The notes beneath the pieces were generated by a model, which was not told where the DNA came from, ran no database searches, and saw only the letters and a program-made list of their open reading frames with translations. From assembly GCA_963781215.1 (NCBI GenBank), contig CAWAFE010000037.1:1-64000 (forward strand): a stretch of 64,000 bases of DNA. The letters are read 5' to 3'. This document shows, in pieces, positions 49,978 to 58,415 of the stretch (its first letter is position 1; the number at the start of each line of letters is the position of its first letter). Origin of the DNA: AP-15 sp963781215 (GTDB lineage Bacteria; Pseudomonadota; Alphaproteobacteria; ATCC43930; CGMCC-115725). The position numbers were made by a program, and so were the translations under genes.

Positions 49978-51762
49978 ATGCTGACCAAGCTCCTGCCCTA
50001 CCTGAAGCCCTATCGCGGGCAGCTCGCTTGGGCGCTGGCGCAGGTGTTCCTGAGCGCCCTTTTCGAGCTGGCGAAACCGTGGCCGTTGCAGGTGGTCATC
50101 GATAACGTGCTCGGCGGCAAGCCGTTCCCGCTCGCGGCGTTCGGGTCGTGGGCGCCGGGCCGGCTTCTCGTCTTCGCCTGCCTCGCGATGGTGCTCGCTC
50201 ATTTGGGCAGCGGCGCGCTGACCCTGCTGCACAACTACACGACGATCCGCGTCGGACAGAGCATGGTCAACGATCTGCGCGGCGCTCTTTACGCCCACCT
50301 CCAGCGGCTCTCGCTCGCCTTTCACAGCCGGCAGCGGGTAGGCGATCTCCTTTACCGGGTAACCTCCGACAGCTTTGCCGTGCAGACGGTCATCATGAAC
50401 GGCGTGCTGCCGATCCTGTCGGCGGTGGTGCTGCTCGCCGGCATGCTCATTGTGCTGTTTCCTCTAGACCCGGCGCTGACGGTGCTGGCGCTGACGATCG
50501 TCCCGGTGCTGTTCATCCTGATCGGCCTCTTCAACAAGAAGATCGTCGATGTGGCGACCGAGGTGCGCGACACCGAGAGCCGCGTCTATTCGCTCGTCCA
50601 GTGGGCGATGTCGTCGATCAAGGTGGTCCAAGCCTTCACCAAGGAGGAAGAAGAGCACCGCCGCTTTATGGGGGCGAGCCGCGAGAGCCTTCGGGCGACC
50701 CTGCACCTCTACAGTTGGCAGACGCTTTATTCGGGAGCGGTCAACGTCGTGATCGCCTGCGGCACGGCACTCGTCGTCTATGCCGGCGCGCGTGCCGTCA
50801 CCTCGGGCGGGCTGACGGTCGGCCAGCTGATCGTGTTCATCGCTTATCTGGCGCAGCTCTACGCCCCGATCAACCAGATCACCCAGAGCTGGGGACTGAT
50901 CGCCGGCGCCCGGATCGGCGCTCGCCGGGTCTTCGAGGTGCTCGACACCGAGCCCGACCTCGAGGACGGGAACCGCATTTTTCCGCCGACGGGAGCGCGC
51001 GGCGCGGTCGCCTGGCGCGGTGTCGGCTTTCGCTATCGGCCCGAGACACCGGTGCTGACGAGCATCGACCTCGAGGTCCCGGCGGGGGCCAAGATCGCCG
51101 TTGTCGGCCCGACCGGCGCCGGCAAATCGACGCTCCTTGGCCTCTTGCCCCGCTTTTTCGATCCGTCGGCGGGGACGGTCGAGATCGACGGCGTCGATGT
51201 GCGGCAATATCGCCTGAAATCGCTGCGTAGCCAGATCGCCATGGTGCTGCAGCCGCCGCTGATCTTTCCACTCTCGGTACGCGACAACATCGCCTACGGC
51301 CGCCCCGGCGCCGGCGACGCAGAGATCGAGCGGGCGGCGAGGCTGGCGCGGATCGACGATTTGGTCGCCTCGCTCCCCGAGGGCTGGGACACCGTCATCG
51401 GCGAATCGGGCGTGCCGCTGTCGGAAGGGGAAAAGCAGCGCGTGACGATCGCCCGAGCCTTATTGCGCGACGCGCCGATCCTGATCCTCGACGAGCCGAC
51501 CTCGGCGCTCGACGTCGCCACCGAGGCGCTGGTGATGTCCGGCATCGAGCGCCTGATGGAGGGCCGTACGACCTTCATCATCGCCCATCGCCTGTCGACA
51601 GTGCGGCGCTGCGACCGGATCGTCGTGCTGCAAGGCGGGACGATCGTCGAGGAGGGCACCTTGCCGGCGCTGCTGCGTCGCAACGGCGTCTTCGCCGATT
51701 ATTACCGCACCCAGTTCGCGCCGGAGCACGCCCCGCTGCCGGAAGTCCCGGTGCGCGCCTAG
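49978..51762 (+). CDS. type I ABC exporter (fused permease/ATPase), MsbA/NdvA-like
   Basis: A 594-residue half-transporter: six transmembrane segments up to about residue 310, then a nucleotide-binding domain. Walker A is GPTGAGKST (about residue 377), the signature LSEGEKQR, Walker B ILILDEPTSALD (about 501) and the H-loop IAHRLST. The family includes MsbA and NdvA, which exports cyclic beta-glucan. It lies 57 bases after the GH-GT fusion, so it probably exports that enzyme's product. ATG 49978 follows a weak RBS. Confidence 0.93.
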   Translation: MLTKLLPYLKPYRGQLAWALAQVFLSALFELAKPWPLQVVIDNVLGGKPFPLAAFGSWAPGRLLVFACLAMVLAHLGSGALTLLHNYTTIRVGQSMVNDLRGALYAHLQRLSLAFHSRQRVGDLLYRVTSDSFAVQTVIMNGVLPILSAVVLLAGMLIVLFPLDPALTVLALTIVPVLFILIGLFNKKIVDVATEVRDTESRVYSLVQWAMSSIKVVQAFTKEEEEHRRFMGASRESLRATLHLYSWQTLYSGAVNVVIACGTALVVYAGARAVTSGGLTVGQLIVFIAYLAQLYAPINQITQSWGLIAGARIGARRVFEVLDTEPDLEDGNRIFPPTGARGAVAWRGVGFRYRPETPVLTSIDLEVPAGAKIAVVGPTGAGKSTLLGLLPRFFDPSAGTVEIDGVDVRQYRLKSLRSQIAMVLQPPLIFPLSVRDNIAYGRPGAGDAEIERAARLARIDDLVASLPEGWDTVIGESGVPLSEGEKQRVTIARALLRDAPILILDEPTSALDVATEALVMSGIERLMEGRTTFIIAHRLSTVRRCDRIVVLQGGTIVEEGTLPALLRRNGVFADYYRTQFAPEHAPLPEVPVRA

Positions 51763-51795
51763 CTCGCCCCGCTCATCCCAGCCGCGGAGCGGACC

Positions 51796-52410
51796 TCACC
51801 CGAACGGCAGGTGCACCAGCAGAAAGTAGCCGTTGATCGTCAGCAGCACGGCGACGACGGCGAGCACGCTGCTGAGGCCGAGGATCGGGCGCGACACCGC
51901 GACGATGCTGACCGAGCCCAGCACGATCGCGATCTGGAACAGCGCCTCGGCGAAATCGAAATTCGGGTCGCGCTCAGCGGCGTGGTCGCGCCTGGCTTCG
52001 AGCTCCTTGGCCTTGGCGAGCAGCTCCTTCTTGCCTTCGCCGGTCGACGGGTCGCTTTCGTAGCGCTCGGCCCGCGTGCGAAACCGCTTGACCAGCCCTT
52101 CGATCTTGGCCTTGGCCTGGTCGGGCATTTCGGGTAGGGCGGCAAGCTGCGCCTCAAGCTGGTCGGCGGTCAGCTGCAGCGCGGTTTGGCGAATGTTGCG
52201 CGCCTGATAGAAGCCGTAGACGTCGGAGGCGCGGATGTTGGCGTCGAGCATTGTTTTCGTCGCGTTCGACCCGCCGAGCGCGGCGATCGCCAGCAGCATC
52301 GCGACGACGCCGAGATAGACCGCGGCGAGCCTGCGGAACCTCCCGTCTTCGTGCGCGCTTCCCCCCTCGTGGCCGCCATGGATCGTCTCGGCGATTTCAG
52401 TCAATTCCAT
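51796..52410 (-). CDS. DUF4337 membrane protein
   Basis: A 204-residue DUF4337 protein. After a short polar N-terminus (ELTEIAETIHGGHEGGSAHE) comes one helix (LAAVYLGVVAMLLAIAALGG), the conserved NATKTMLDANIRASDVYGFY and QARNIRQTALQL, a long charged coiled-coil-like region, and two C-terminal helices (ALFQIAIVLGSVSIVAV and VLAVVAVLLTINGYFLLV). ATG 52410 has GGAGGGGAGG directly upstream. Function unknown. It is convergent with the ABC exporter gene and downstream of hslU. Confidence 0.88.
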   Translation of the reverse strand: MELTEIAETIHGGHEGGSAHEDGRFRRLAAVYLGVVAMLLAIAALGGSNATKTMLDANIRASDVYGFYQARNIRQTALQLTADQLEAQLAALPEMPDQAKAKIEGLVKRFRTRAERYESDPSTGEGKKELLAKAKELEARRDHAAERDPNFDFAEALFQIAIVLGSVSIVAVSRPILGLSSVLAVVAVLLTINGYFLLVHLPFG

Positions 52411-52495
52411 CCTCCCCTCCGCTTCCGGCAATGCCGCGCCGTTAGGACCTGCCCGACGCGGCGTCAAGAGTGGAGAGGGTATCCTCCTGCGCCGT

Positions 52496-53818
52496 TTACA
52501 AGATGAATCTCGACAAATCGGCGTTTTGCGCCAGCGCCCCGACCTGGTCGCGGACATAGGCCTGGTCGATCACTATGCGGGTGCCTTCGGGGCGGTCGGA
52601 GGCGGTGAAGCTGATCTCCTCGAGCAGCCGTTCAAGGATCGTGTGCAGGCGGCGGGCGCCGATGTTCTCGACCGCGGTGTTGATTTCCTCGGCCAAGAGG
52701 GCCAGCTCGTCGATCGCCGCCTCGTCGAAATCGAGGGCCACCCCCTCGGTCGCAAGCAATGCCTTGTATTGCTTGATCAGGCTCGCCTCGGGCTCGACCA
52801 GGATGCGGCGGAAATCGCCGCGGTCGAGCGCCTTCAGCTCGACCCGGATCGGCAGCCGGCCCTGCAATTCCGGCAGCAGGTCGGAGGGCTTCGACTGGTG
52901 GAAGGCGCCCGAGGCGATGAACAGGATATGGTCGGTCTTGACCGCACCATGCTTGGTCGCGACCGTGGTGCCCTCGATCAGGGGCAGCAGGTCGCGCTGC
53001 ACCCCTTCGCGGCTGACATCGGGGCCGCCGCCGCCGGCCCGCTCGCCGCGCCCCGAGATCTTGTCGATCTCGTCGATGAAGACGATGCCGTTCTGCTCGG
53101 CCGCGGCGATCGCCTCGCGCACCACCATCTCCTGATCCAAAAGCTTGTCGCTTTCTTCGGCGATCAGCACGCGATGGCTGTCGCGGACCGTCATCTTCTT
53201 CGGCTTCGAGCGGGTGCCGAAGGCTTTGCCGAAGATGTCGCCGAGGTTCAGCATCCCCATCTGGGCGCCGGGCATGCCTGGGATCTCGAAAGTCGGCAGG
53301 TTGGCGGCGGCGCTCTCCTGAACGGCGACTTCGATCTCGCGGTCGTCGAGCGCGCCCTCGCGCAGCATCTTGCGGAATTTCTGGCGGGTGTCGGGGCTTG
53401 CGCCGGTGCCGACCAGCGCTTCCAGCACCCGCTCCTCGGCGGCGAGCTCGGCCTTGGGTTCGACCTCCTTCCTGAGCCGCTCGCGGGTCATGGCGATGGC
53501 GATCTCGACGAGATCGCGCACGATCTGCTCGACATCGCGGCCGACATAGCCTACCTCGGTGAACTTGGTCGCCTCGACCTTGACAAACGGCGCCTGGGCG
53601 AGCCGGGCGAGACGGCGCGATATCTCGGTCTTGCCGCAGCCGGTCGGCCCGATCATCAGTATGTTCTTCGGCAATACCTCCTCGCGCAGCTCCGGCGCCA
53701 GCTGCTGGCGGCGCCAGCGGTTTCTCAGCGCGATCGCAACCGCACGCTTGGCGTCGTGCTGGCCGACGATAAAGCGGTCGAGCTCGGAGACGATCTCGCG
53801 CGGGCTGAACGCGGTCAT
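52496..53818 (-). CDS. hslU: ATP-dependent protease ATPase subunit HslU
   Basis: A 440-residue AAA+ unfoldase of the HslUV (ClpYQ) protease. It has SPREIVSELDRFIVGQHDAK at the N-terminus, Walker A GPTGCGKTE, the GYVGRDVEQ pore loop, Walker B IVFIDEIDKI, and the C-terminal docking peptide ending DLSRFIL. Subunits form a hexamer that unfolds substrates into the HslV chamber. It is 128 bases downstream of hslV on the same strand; the spacer holds a dispersed repeat. Confidence 0.97.
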   Translation of the reverse strand: MTAFSPREIVSELDRFIVGQHDAKRAVAIALRNRWRRQQLAPELREEVLPKNILMIGPTGCGKTEISRRLARLAQAPFVKVEATKFTEVGYVGRDVEQIVRDLVEIAIAMTRERLRKEVEPKAELAAEERVLEALVGTGASPDTRQKFRKMLREGALDDREIEVAVQESAAANLPTFEIPGMPGAQMGMLNLGDIFGKAFGTRSKPKKMTVRDSHRVLIAEESDKLLDQEMVVREAIAAAEQNGIVFIDEIDKISGRGERAGGGGPDVSREGVQRDLLPLIEGTTVATKHGAVKTDHILFIASGAFHQSKPSDLLPELQGRLPIRVELKALDRGDFRRILVEPEASLIKQYKALLATEGVALDFDEAAIDELALLAEEINTAVENIGARRLHTILERLLEEISFTASDRPEGTRIVIDQAYVRDQVGALAQNADLSRFIL

Positions 53819-53828
53819 GACGCGTGAA

Positions 53829-53930
53829 CCGTCGTTCCCGCGGGAGCGGGAACCCAGAGCGCCAAGGCTTCAGCGATTGGCCTGGACCCCCGCTTTCGCG
53901 GAGGTGACGATACCCGGTCGAAGAACTGCC
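53829..53930. repeat. dispersed palindromic repeat between hslV and hslU
   Basis: The spacer contains TTCCCGCGGGAGCGGGAACCC and, 40 bases on, TGGACCCCCGCTTTCGCGGA; the arms pair internally and with each other. Its plus-strand translation includes WTPAFAEVT, the peptide signature of widespread intergenic palindromic repeats. A related element lies at 58830-58945. Confidence 0.6.
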
Positions 53931-53946
53931 TCATTTGGGGTCAGCC

Positions 53947-54498
53947 TCAATATTCGAGTTTCTCTAGGGTGACCTTGTCGTTGGTGTAGACGCAGATGCT
54001 GGCGGCGATCGCCATCGCCCGGCGCGCTACCTCCTCGGCGTCGAGGCCGTCGATGCCGATCAGCGCCCGCGCCGCGGCGAGCGCATAGCCGCCGCCCGAG
54101 CCGATGCCGATGATCCCGTCCTCGGGTTCGAGCACGTCGCCGGTCCCCGACAGGATCAACGAGACGCTCTTGTCGGCGACCGCCATCATCGCCTCGAGCC
54201 GGCGCAGATAGCGGTCGGTGCGCCAATCCTTGGCCAGCTCGACGCAGGCGCGCGAAAGCTGCCCCGAATATTGCTCGAGCTTGCCCTCGAGCCGTTCGAA
54301 CAAGGCGAATGCGTCGGCGGTAGCCCCGGCAAAGCCGGCGATGACCGAGCCGCCGGCCAGGCGGCGCAATTTCTTGGCGTTCGACTTGACCACCGTCTGG
54401 CCCATCGATACCTGGCCGTCGCCGGCGATCACGACCTGACCGCCCTTGCGCAGGCAGAGGATTGTCGTGCCGTGCCAGACGGTCGTGGATTGGTCCAT
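53947..54498 (-). CDS. hslV: ATP-dependent protease peptidase subunit HslV
   Basis: A 183-residue proteasome-beta-like threonine peptidase. The N-terminal propeptide ends at HG, leaving the catalytic Thr of TTILCLRKGG; further motifs are VVIAGDGQVSMGQTVVKSNA, the AGFAGATADAFALFERLE segment and GIGSGGGYALAAARALI. It forms a double hexamer that degrades proteins unfolded by HslU. The ATG at 54498 gives a 10-residue propeptide; an ATG five codons upstream is possible. It is divergent from the his operon, an arrangement usual in alphaproteobacteria. Confidence 0.96.
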   Translation of the reverse strand: MDQSTTVWHGTTILCLRKGGQVVIAGDGQVSMGQTVVKSNAKKLRRLAGGSVIAGFAGATADAFALFERLEGKLEQYSGQLSRACVELAKDWRTDRYLRRLEAMMAVADKSVSLILSGTGDVLEPEDGIIGIGSGGGYALAAARALIGIDGLDAEEVARRAMAIAASICVYTNDKVTLEKLEY

Positions 54499-54829
54499 TG
54501 GTGATTCGCGCATGCCCAGGAGGTCAGATGTAAGCCCGCCCGATCCGCCGTCAAGCAATCTGCGGAATCTCGCAAAGGATATCGGCGGTCTACAACTTTA
54601 TGTGATTATATTGACGATTAAATAAATCCTGGGTAGAGGACCAGGAGGTGCGAAGCAATCGGGAGTCAGATCGGGAGCATCTACCCCTCGATGAGACCGT
54701 CTGGAAGTAACCTGTGCATGACCGTGCTGACCGGAGGGGCACGCCTCGCGGCTCTCATCAGCGCAGCGTTGGTGCTAATGTAGTTCGATGCCACCGGATG
54801 ACGGGTGTCTGCCGACGGAGAAGGGGCGC
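54499..54829. other. 331-base divergent region between hslV and a small coiled-coil gene
   Basis: No gene is recognised. The segment 54590-54640 is AT-rich and contains TTGACG followed after 17 bases by TAGAGG, a weak sigma70-like promoter facing the his side. A promoter for hslV should lie near 54500-54600, but no sigma32 box was identified with confidence. Confidence 0.4.
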
Positions 54830-55063
54830 GTGAGCGAGGAAAAAATCAGTCTCGAGCTTCTCGGCGTGCGAGTGATGACAATCACCGCCGAATTGCGCGA
54901 TGTGCAATTGCGCCTCGGCGCAATCGAGCAGCGCATCGGCGCTTTGGAATCGCGTTTTAGCGCTCTGGAGGCACGCTTTGGCGCGCAGGAGGAGCGCATG
55001 GCGGCGATGCTGTCCTTGCTGGTCCGAGTCGCCGAGCGGATCGAGGGCGGGGCGCCCCGGTAG
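54830..55063 (+). CDS. small coiled-coil hypothetical protein
   Basis: A 77-residue helical protein. The core has heptad-like repeats (LRDVQLRLGAIEQRIGALES and RFSALEARFGAQEERM) and ends in LLVRVAERIEG. Three near-identical repeats LGAIEQR, IGALESR and FSALEAR suggest tandem duplication of a 21-base unit. GTG 54830 is preferred (GAGAAGG upstream). No membrane segment or known domain. It resembles small coiled-coil proteins seen in Rhodospirillales genomes. It is transcribed toward hisB, 68 bases upstream of it. Confidence 0.55.
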   Translation: MSEEKISLELLGVRVMTITAELRDVQLRLGAIEQRIGALESRFSALEARFGAQEERMAAMLSLLVRVAERIEGGAPR

Positions 55064-55131
55064 TAGCGAGAGGGCGCGGAAATCGCTAAATAGGCGGTGT
55101 CGCGGGAATGCGGCGAGCGAGGAGAAATGCC

Positions 55132-55731
55132 GTGCGGGAGGCGAGGGTCGAGCGCAACACCAGGGAGACGCAGATCACCGGCAAGGTCGATCTCGACGGC
55201 GTCGGCAGGGCCGTGGTCTCGACCGGAATCGGCTTTCTCGACCACATGCTGGAGCAGCTGGCCCGGCACAGCCTGATCGATCTCGAGCTTAGGGCAGTTG
55301 GCGATCTGCACATCGACTTTCACCACACCACCGAGGACACCGGCTATGTCGTCGGCGAGGCGGTGTCGCGCGCGCTCGGCGGCCGCGCCGGCATCGCCCG
55401 TTACGGGCATGCGGTGATCCCGATGGACGAGACCCTGACCCGGGTCAGCCTCGACGCCTCGAACCGCCCGTATCTGGTCTGGAAGGTCGCATTCACCCGG
55501 CCCAAGCTCGGCGAGATGGATACCGAGTTGTTCAAGGAATGGTTTCAGGCCTTCGCCCAATCGGCCGGGGTGACGCTCCACGTCGAGAACCTCTACGGCG
55601 AGAACAACCACCACATCGTCGAATCCTGCTTCAAGGGCCTCGCCCGCGCGCTGCGCCAAGCGGTCGCGATCGACCCCAGGCAGCAAGGCGCGGTGCCGTC
55701 GACCAAGGGTGTCCTCGGCGGCAGCCTCTGA
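55132..55731 (+). CDS. hisB: imidazoleglycerol-phosphate dehydratase
   Basis: A 199-residue HisB (monofunctional dehydratase), step six of histidine synthesis. Manganese-binding motifs are GFLDHMLEQLARH, HIDFHHTTEDTGYVVGEA and the C-terminal GENNHHIVESCFKGLARALR. GTG 55132 is favoured, with GAGGAGAAA upstream, over an ATG 24 bases earlier. The stop overlaps the hisH start (TGATG). It begins the hisBHAFE operon. Confidence 0.96.
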   Translation: MREARVERNTRETQITGKVDLDGVGRAVVSTGIGFLDHMLEQLARHSLIDLELRAVGDLHIDFHHTTEDTGYVVGEAVSRALGGRAGIARYGHAVIPMDETLTRVSLDASNRPYLVWKVAFTRPKLGEMDTELFKEWFQAFAQSAGVTLHVENLYGENNHHIVESCFKGLARALRQAVAIDPRQQGAVPSTKGVLGGSL

Positions 55732-56372
55732 TGATCGTCGCCATCATCGATTACGGCTCGGGCAATCTGCGCTCGGCGGCAAAAGCGTTCGAGCGGGCGG
55801 CTGCCGATGACAGCATCGCCGCCGAAATCATCGTGACCAGCGCGCCCGAAGCGGTGGCCGGCGCCGACCGGGTCGTCCTCCCCGGGGTCGGCGCCTTTGC
55901 CGATTGCCGGCGCGGGCTCGCGGCGGTTCCCGGCCTCGAAGCGGCGCTCAGCGAGGCGGTGACGGTGCGGGCACGGCCGTTTCTCGGCATCTGTGTCGGC
56001 ATGCAATTGATGGCCGAGCACGGCCGCGAGTTCGAGACAGTCGACGGTCTCGGCTGGCTCGGCGGCGAGGTCGTGCCGATCGCGCCCGGCGATGCGGCGC
56101 TCAAGATCCCGCATATGGGCTGGAACGAGCTGGAGCCGCGGATCACGCACCCGCTGCTGGCCGGGCTCGCGCCCGGCAGCCACGCCTACTTCGTCCACAG
56201 CTACCATTTCCGCCTCGCCGACCCCGCCGACCTCGTCGCCGCGACCGACTACGGCGGTCCGCTCGCGGCGGTGGTCGGGCGCGGTAATCTCGCGGGCACG
56301 CAGTTTCATCCCGAAAAAAGCCAGGCGGCGGGCCTGCGGCTGATCGGAAACTTCCTGCGGTGGCGTCCATGA
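55731..56372 (+). CDS. hisH: imidazole glycerol phosphate synthase glutaminase subunit
   Basis: A 213-residue class I glutamine amidotransferase supplying ammonia to HisF. The catalytic triad is Cys88 (GICVGMQ), His193 and Glu195 (FHPEKS). The N-terminus IVAIIDYGSGNLRS is typical. It starts within the hisB stop codon and ends with an ATGA overlap with the next gene, so translation is coupled. Confidence 0.96.
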   Translation: MIVAIIDYGSGNLRSAAKAFERAAADDSIAAEIIVTSAPEAVAGADRVVLPGVGAFADCRRGLAAVPGLEAALSEAVTVRARPFLGICVGMQLMAEHGREFETVDGLGWLGGEVVPIAPGDAALKIPHMGWNELEPRITHPLLAGLAPGSHAYFVHSYHFRLADPADLVAATDYGGPLAAVVGRGNLAGTQFHPEKSQAAGLRLIGNFLRWRP

Positions 56373-56926
56373 CCGATCTCGGCATCGTCGGCACCACGGT
56401 CTCGGTCGAGCGGCTGACCCAATATTCCGGCACCGATCTCGACGATCTCTGCGAAGCGACCGAGAGCGCAATCATGGACGGCGGCGGCTTCGGCTGGCTC
56501 AAGCCGCCGCCGCGCCAGGTTCTCGAAAATTATTGGAAAGGCGTGCTGCTCGTTCCCGAGCGCCGGCTTGTCGTCGGCCGGCTCGATGGTGTGGTCGCCG
56601 GCTCGGCGCAGCTCAGCCGCGCGCCGCGCAACAACGAGGCACAGGCCTTCGCCGGTACCCTGACCAGCGCCTTCGTCGCACCCTGGGCGCGCGGCCACGG
56701 GCTCGGCCGCGGCATCATCTTGGAGATCGAGCGCTTTGCCCGCGAGCTGGGCCTCTCGGTCCTCAACCTCGATCTTCGCGACACTCAGGGACCGGCGATC
56801 CGTCTCTACGAGAGCCTGGGCTATATCCGCTGGGGCACGCATCCCGTCTATGCCCGGGTCGAAGGCCGAATCGTGCCGGGGCATTATTACTACAAGCTCC
56901 TCGACGACGGGGCGGCGGTGCGGTGA
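56369..56926 (+). CDS. GNAT-family N-acetyltransferase inserted in the his operon
   Basis: A 185-residue GNAT acetyltransferase. The acetyl-CoA-binding motif A appears as VAPWARGHGLGRGIILEIER (R/Q-x-x-G-x-G/A type), followed by LSVLNLDLRDTQGPAIRLYE and SLGYIRWGTHP, the usual motif B region. The ATG overlaps the hisH stop (ATGA) and the gene ends in a GTGA overlap with hisA, so it is fully embedded. Histidine biosynthesis does not need an acetyltransferase; a role in modifying a his intermediate or in an unrelated process is open. Confidence 0.9.
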   Translation: MTDLGIVGTTVSVERLTQYSGTDLDDLCEATESAIMDGGGFGWLKPPPRQVLENYWKGVLLVPERRLVVGRLDGVVAGSAQLSRAPRNNEAQAFAGTLTSAFVAPWARGHGLGRGIILEIERFARELGLSVLNLDLRDTQGPAIRLYESLGYIRWGTHPVYARVEGRIVPGHYYYKLLDDGAAVR

Positions 56927-57660
56927 TCCTCTACCCGGCGATCGACCTCAAGGATGGCAAGTGCGTGCGCCTTGTCCGCGGCGAGATGGCGAGCGCCACC
57001 GTGTTCAACGACGACCCTGCCGACCAGGCACGGCATTTTGCTGAAACGGGCTTTACCTGGCTGCATGTTGTCGACCTCGATGGCGCTTTCGCCGGGCATT
57101 CGCTGAACGGCGCGGCGGTGGCGGCGATTCGCCGCGCCGTCGATCTACGCATCCAGCTCGGTGGCGGCATTCGCCACCGTGGCGCGGTCGAGCATTGGCT
57201 GGAGATCGGCATCGACCGCGTCGTGCTCGGCACCGCGGCCTTGCGCGATCCCGCGCTGGTGCGGGATGCCGCGGCCGATCATCCGGGAGCGCTCGCCGTC
57301 GCGATCGATGCCCACGGCGGCCGGGTGGCGGTCGAAGGCTGGGCCGAGACCAGCGATATCGGCGTCGTCGAGCTCGCCCGCCGCTTCGAGGATTGCGGCG
57401 TGGCCGCGATCATCCATACGGACATCGCTCGCGACGGCACGCTGGGCGGCGTCGACGCCGAGGCTGCCGCGGCCCTGGCTCGGGCGATCCGGATACCGAT
57501 CATCGCCTCGGGCGGGGTGGCCTCGCTCGACGATATCGCGGCCCTGAAGGCGCGCGAGGCGGACGGCATCGCCGGTGTCATCTGCGGACGCGCGCTCTAT
57601 GACGGCCGGATCGACCCCGTGGCGGCATTGCGTCTGGTCGCGGAAGGATCGCGATGCTGA
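56923..57660 (+). CDS. hisA: phosphoribosylformimino-5-aminoimidazole carboxamide ribotide isomerase
   Basis: A 245-residue HisA TIM barrel carrying out the Amadori rearrangement of ProFAR. The general base Asp8 is in YPAIDLKDGKCVR, the second catalytic Asp is in IIHTDIARDGTLGG, and phosphate sites are GGGIRH and SGGVASL. It starts at GTG 56923, overlapping the preceding stop, and its end overlaps hisF by seven bases. Confidence 0.96.
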   Translation: MILYPAIDLKDGKCVRLVRGEMASATVFNDDPADQARHFAETGFTWLHVVDLDGAFAGHSLNGAAVAAIRRAVDLRIQLGGGIRHRGAVEHWLEIGIDRVVLGTAALRDPALVRDAAADHPGALAVAIDAHGGRVAVEGWAETSDIGVVELARRFEDCGVAAIIHTDIARDGTLGGVDAEAAAALARAIRIPIIASGGVASLDDIAALKAREADGIAGVICGRALYDGRIDPVAALRLVAEGSRC

Positions 57661-58412
57661 AGATGCGGGTGATACCCTGCCTCGACGTCAAGGACGGCCG
57701 GGTGGTCAAGGGCGTCAACTTCGTCGACATCGTCGATGCCGGCGATCCGGTGGCGCAGGCTCGGTTCTATGATGGCGAGGGCGCCGACGAGCTGTGCTTT
57801 CTCGACATCACCGCCAGCGCCGAGGAGCGCGGCACACTCTACGACGTGGTCCGCCGCACCGCCGAGGAATGTTTCATGCCGTTGACCGTCGGCGGCGGCG
57901 TGCGCGCGGTCGAGGACATCCGCCGGCTGCTGCTCGCCGGGGCCGACAAAGTCTCGATCAACACTGCCGCCGTGGCCCGGCCTGAACTCGTGCGCGAAGC
58001 GGCCCGGAAATTCGGCAGCCAGTGCATTGTCGCCGCGATCGACGCAAAAGAGGCCGAGCCCGGACGCTGGCAGGTATTTACCCATGGCGGCCGGCGCCCG
58101 ACCGGTATCGACGCGGTCGAGTGGGCCTGCCGGCTCGCCGATTACGGCGCCGGCGAGATCCTGTTGACCTCGATGGACCGCGACGGCACCCGATCGGGCT
58201 TCGACATCGCGCTCACCCGCGCCGTCGCCGATGCCGTGCGCGTGCCGGTGATCGCCTCGGGCGGGGTCGGCACGCTCGACCACTTGGTCGAGGGGCTGCG
58301 CGACGGGCACGCCACCGCGGTGCTCGCGGCCTCGATCTTTCATTTCGGCACCTACCGCATCGGCGAGGCCAAGGCTCGGCTCGCCGCCTGCGGCATCCCG
58401 GTGCGGGGCTGA
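57654..58412 (+). CDS. hisF: imidazole glycerol phosphate synthase cyclase subunit
   Basis: A 252-residue HisF TIM barrel which, with HisH, makes imidazole glycerol phosphate and AICAR. Catalytic Asp11 (RVIPCLDVKDGRVVKG) and the second Asp in LLTSMDRDGTRSG are present, along with phosphate-binding GGGVRAVED and SGGVGTLDH. It overlaps hisA by seven bases and precedes hisE by three. Confidence 0.97.
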   Translation: MLKMRVIPCLDVKDGRVVKGVNFVDIVDAGDPVAQARFYDGEGADELCFLDITASAEERGTLYDVVRRTAEECFMPLTVGGGVRAVEDIRRLLLAGADKVSINTAAVARPELVREAARKFGSQCIVAAIDAKEAEPGRWQVFTHGGRRPTGIDAVEWACRLADYGAGEILLTSMDRDGTRSGFDIALTRAVADAVRVPVIASGGVGTLDHLVEGLRDGHATAVLAASIFHFGTYRIGEAKARLAACGIPVRG

Positions 58413-58415
58413 GCA

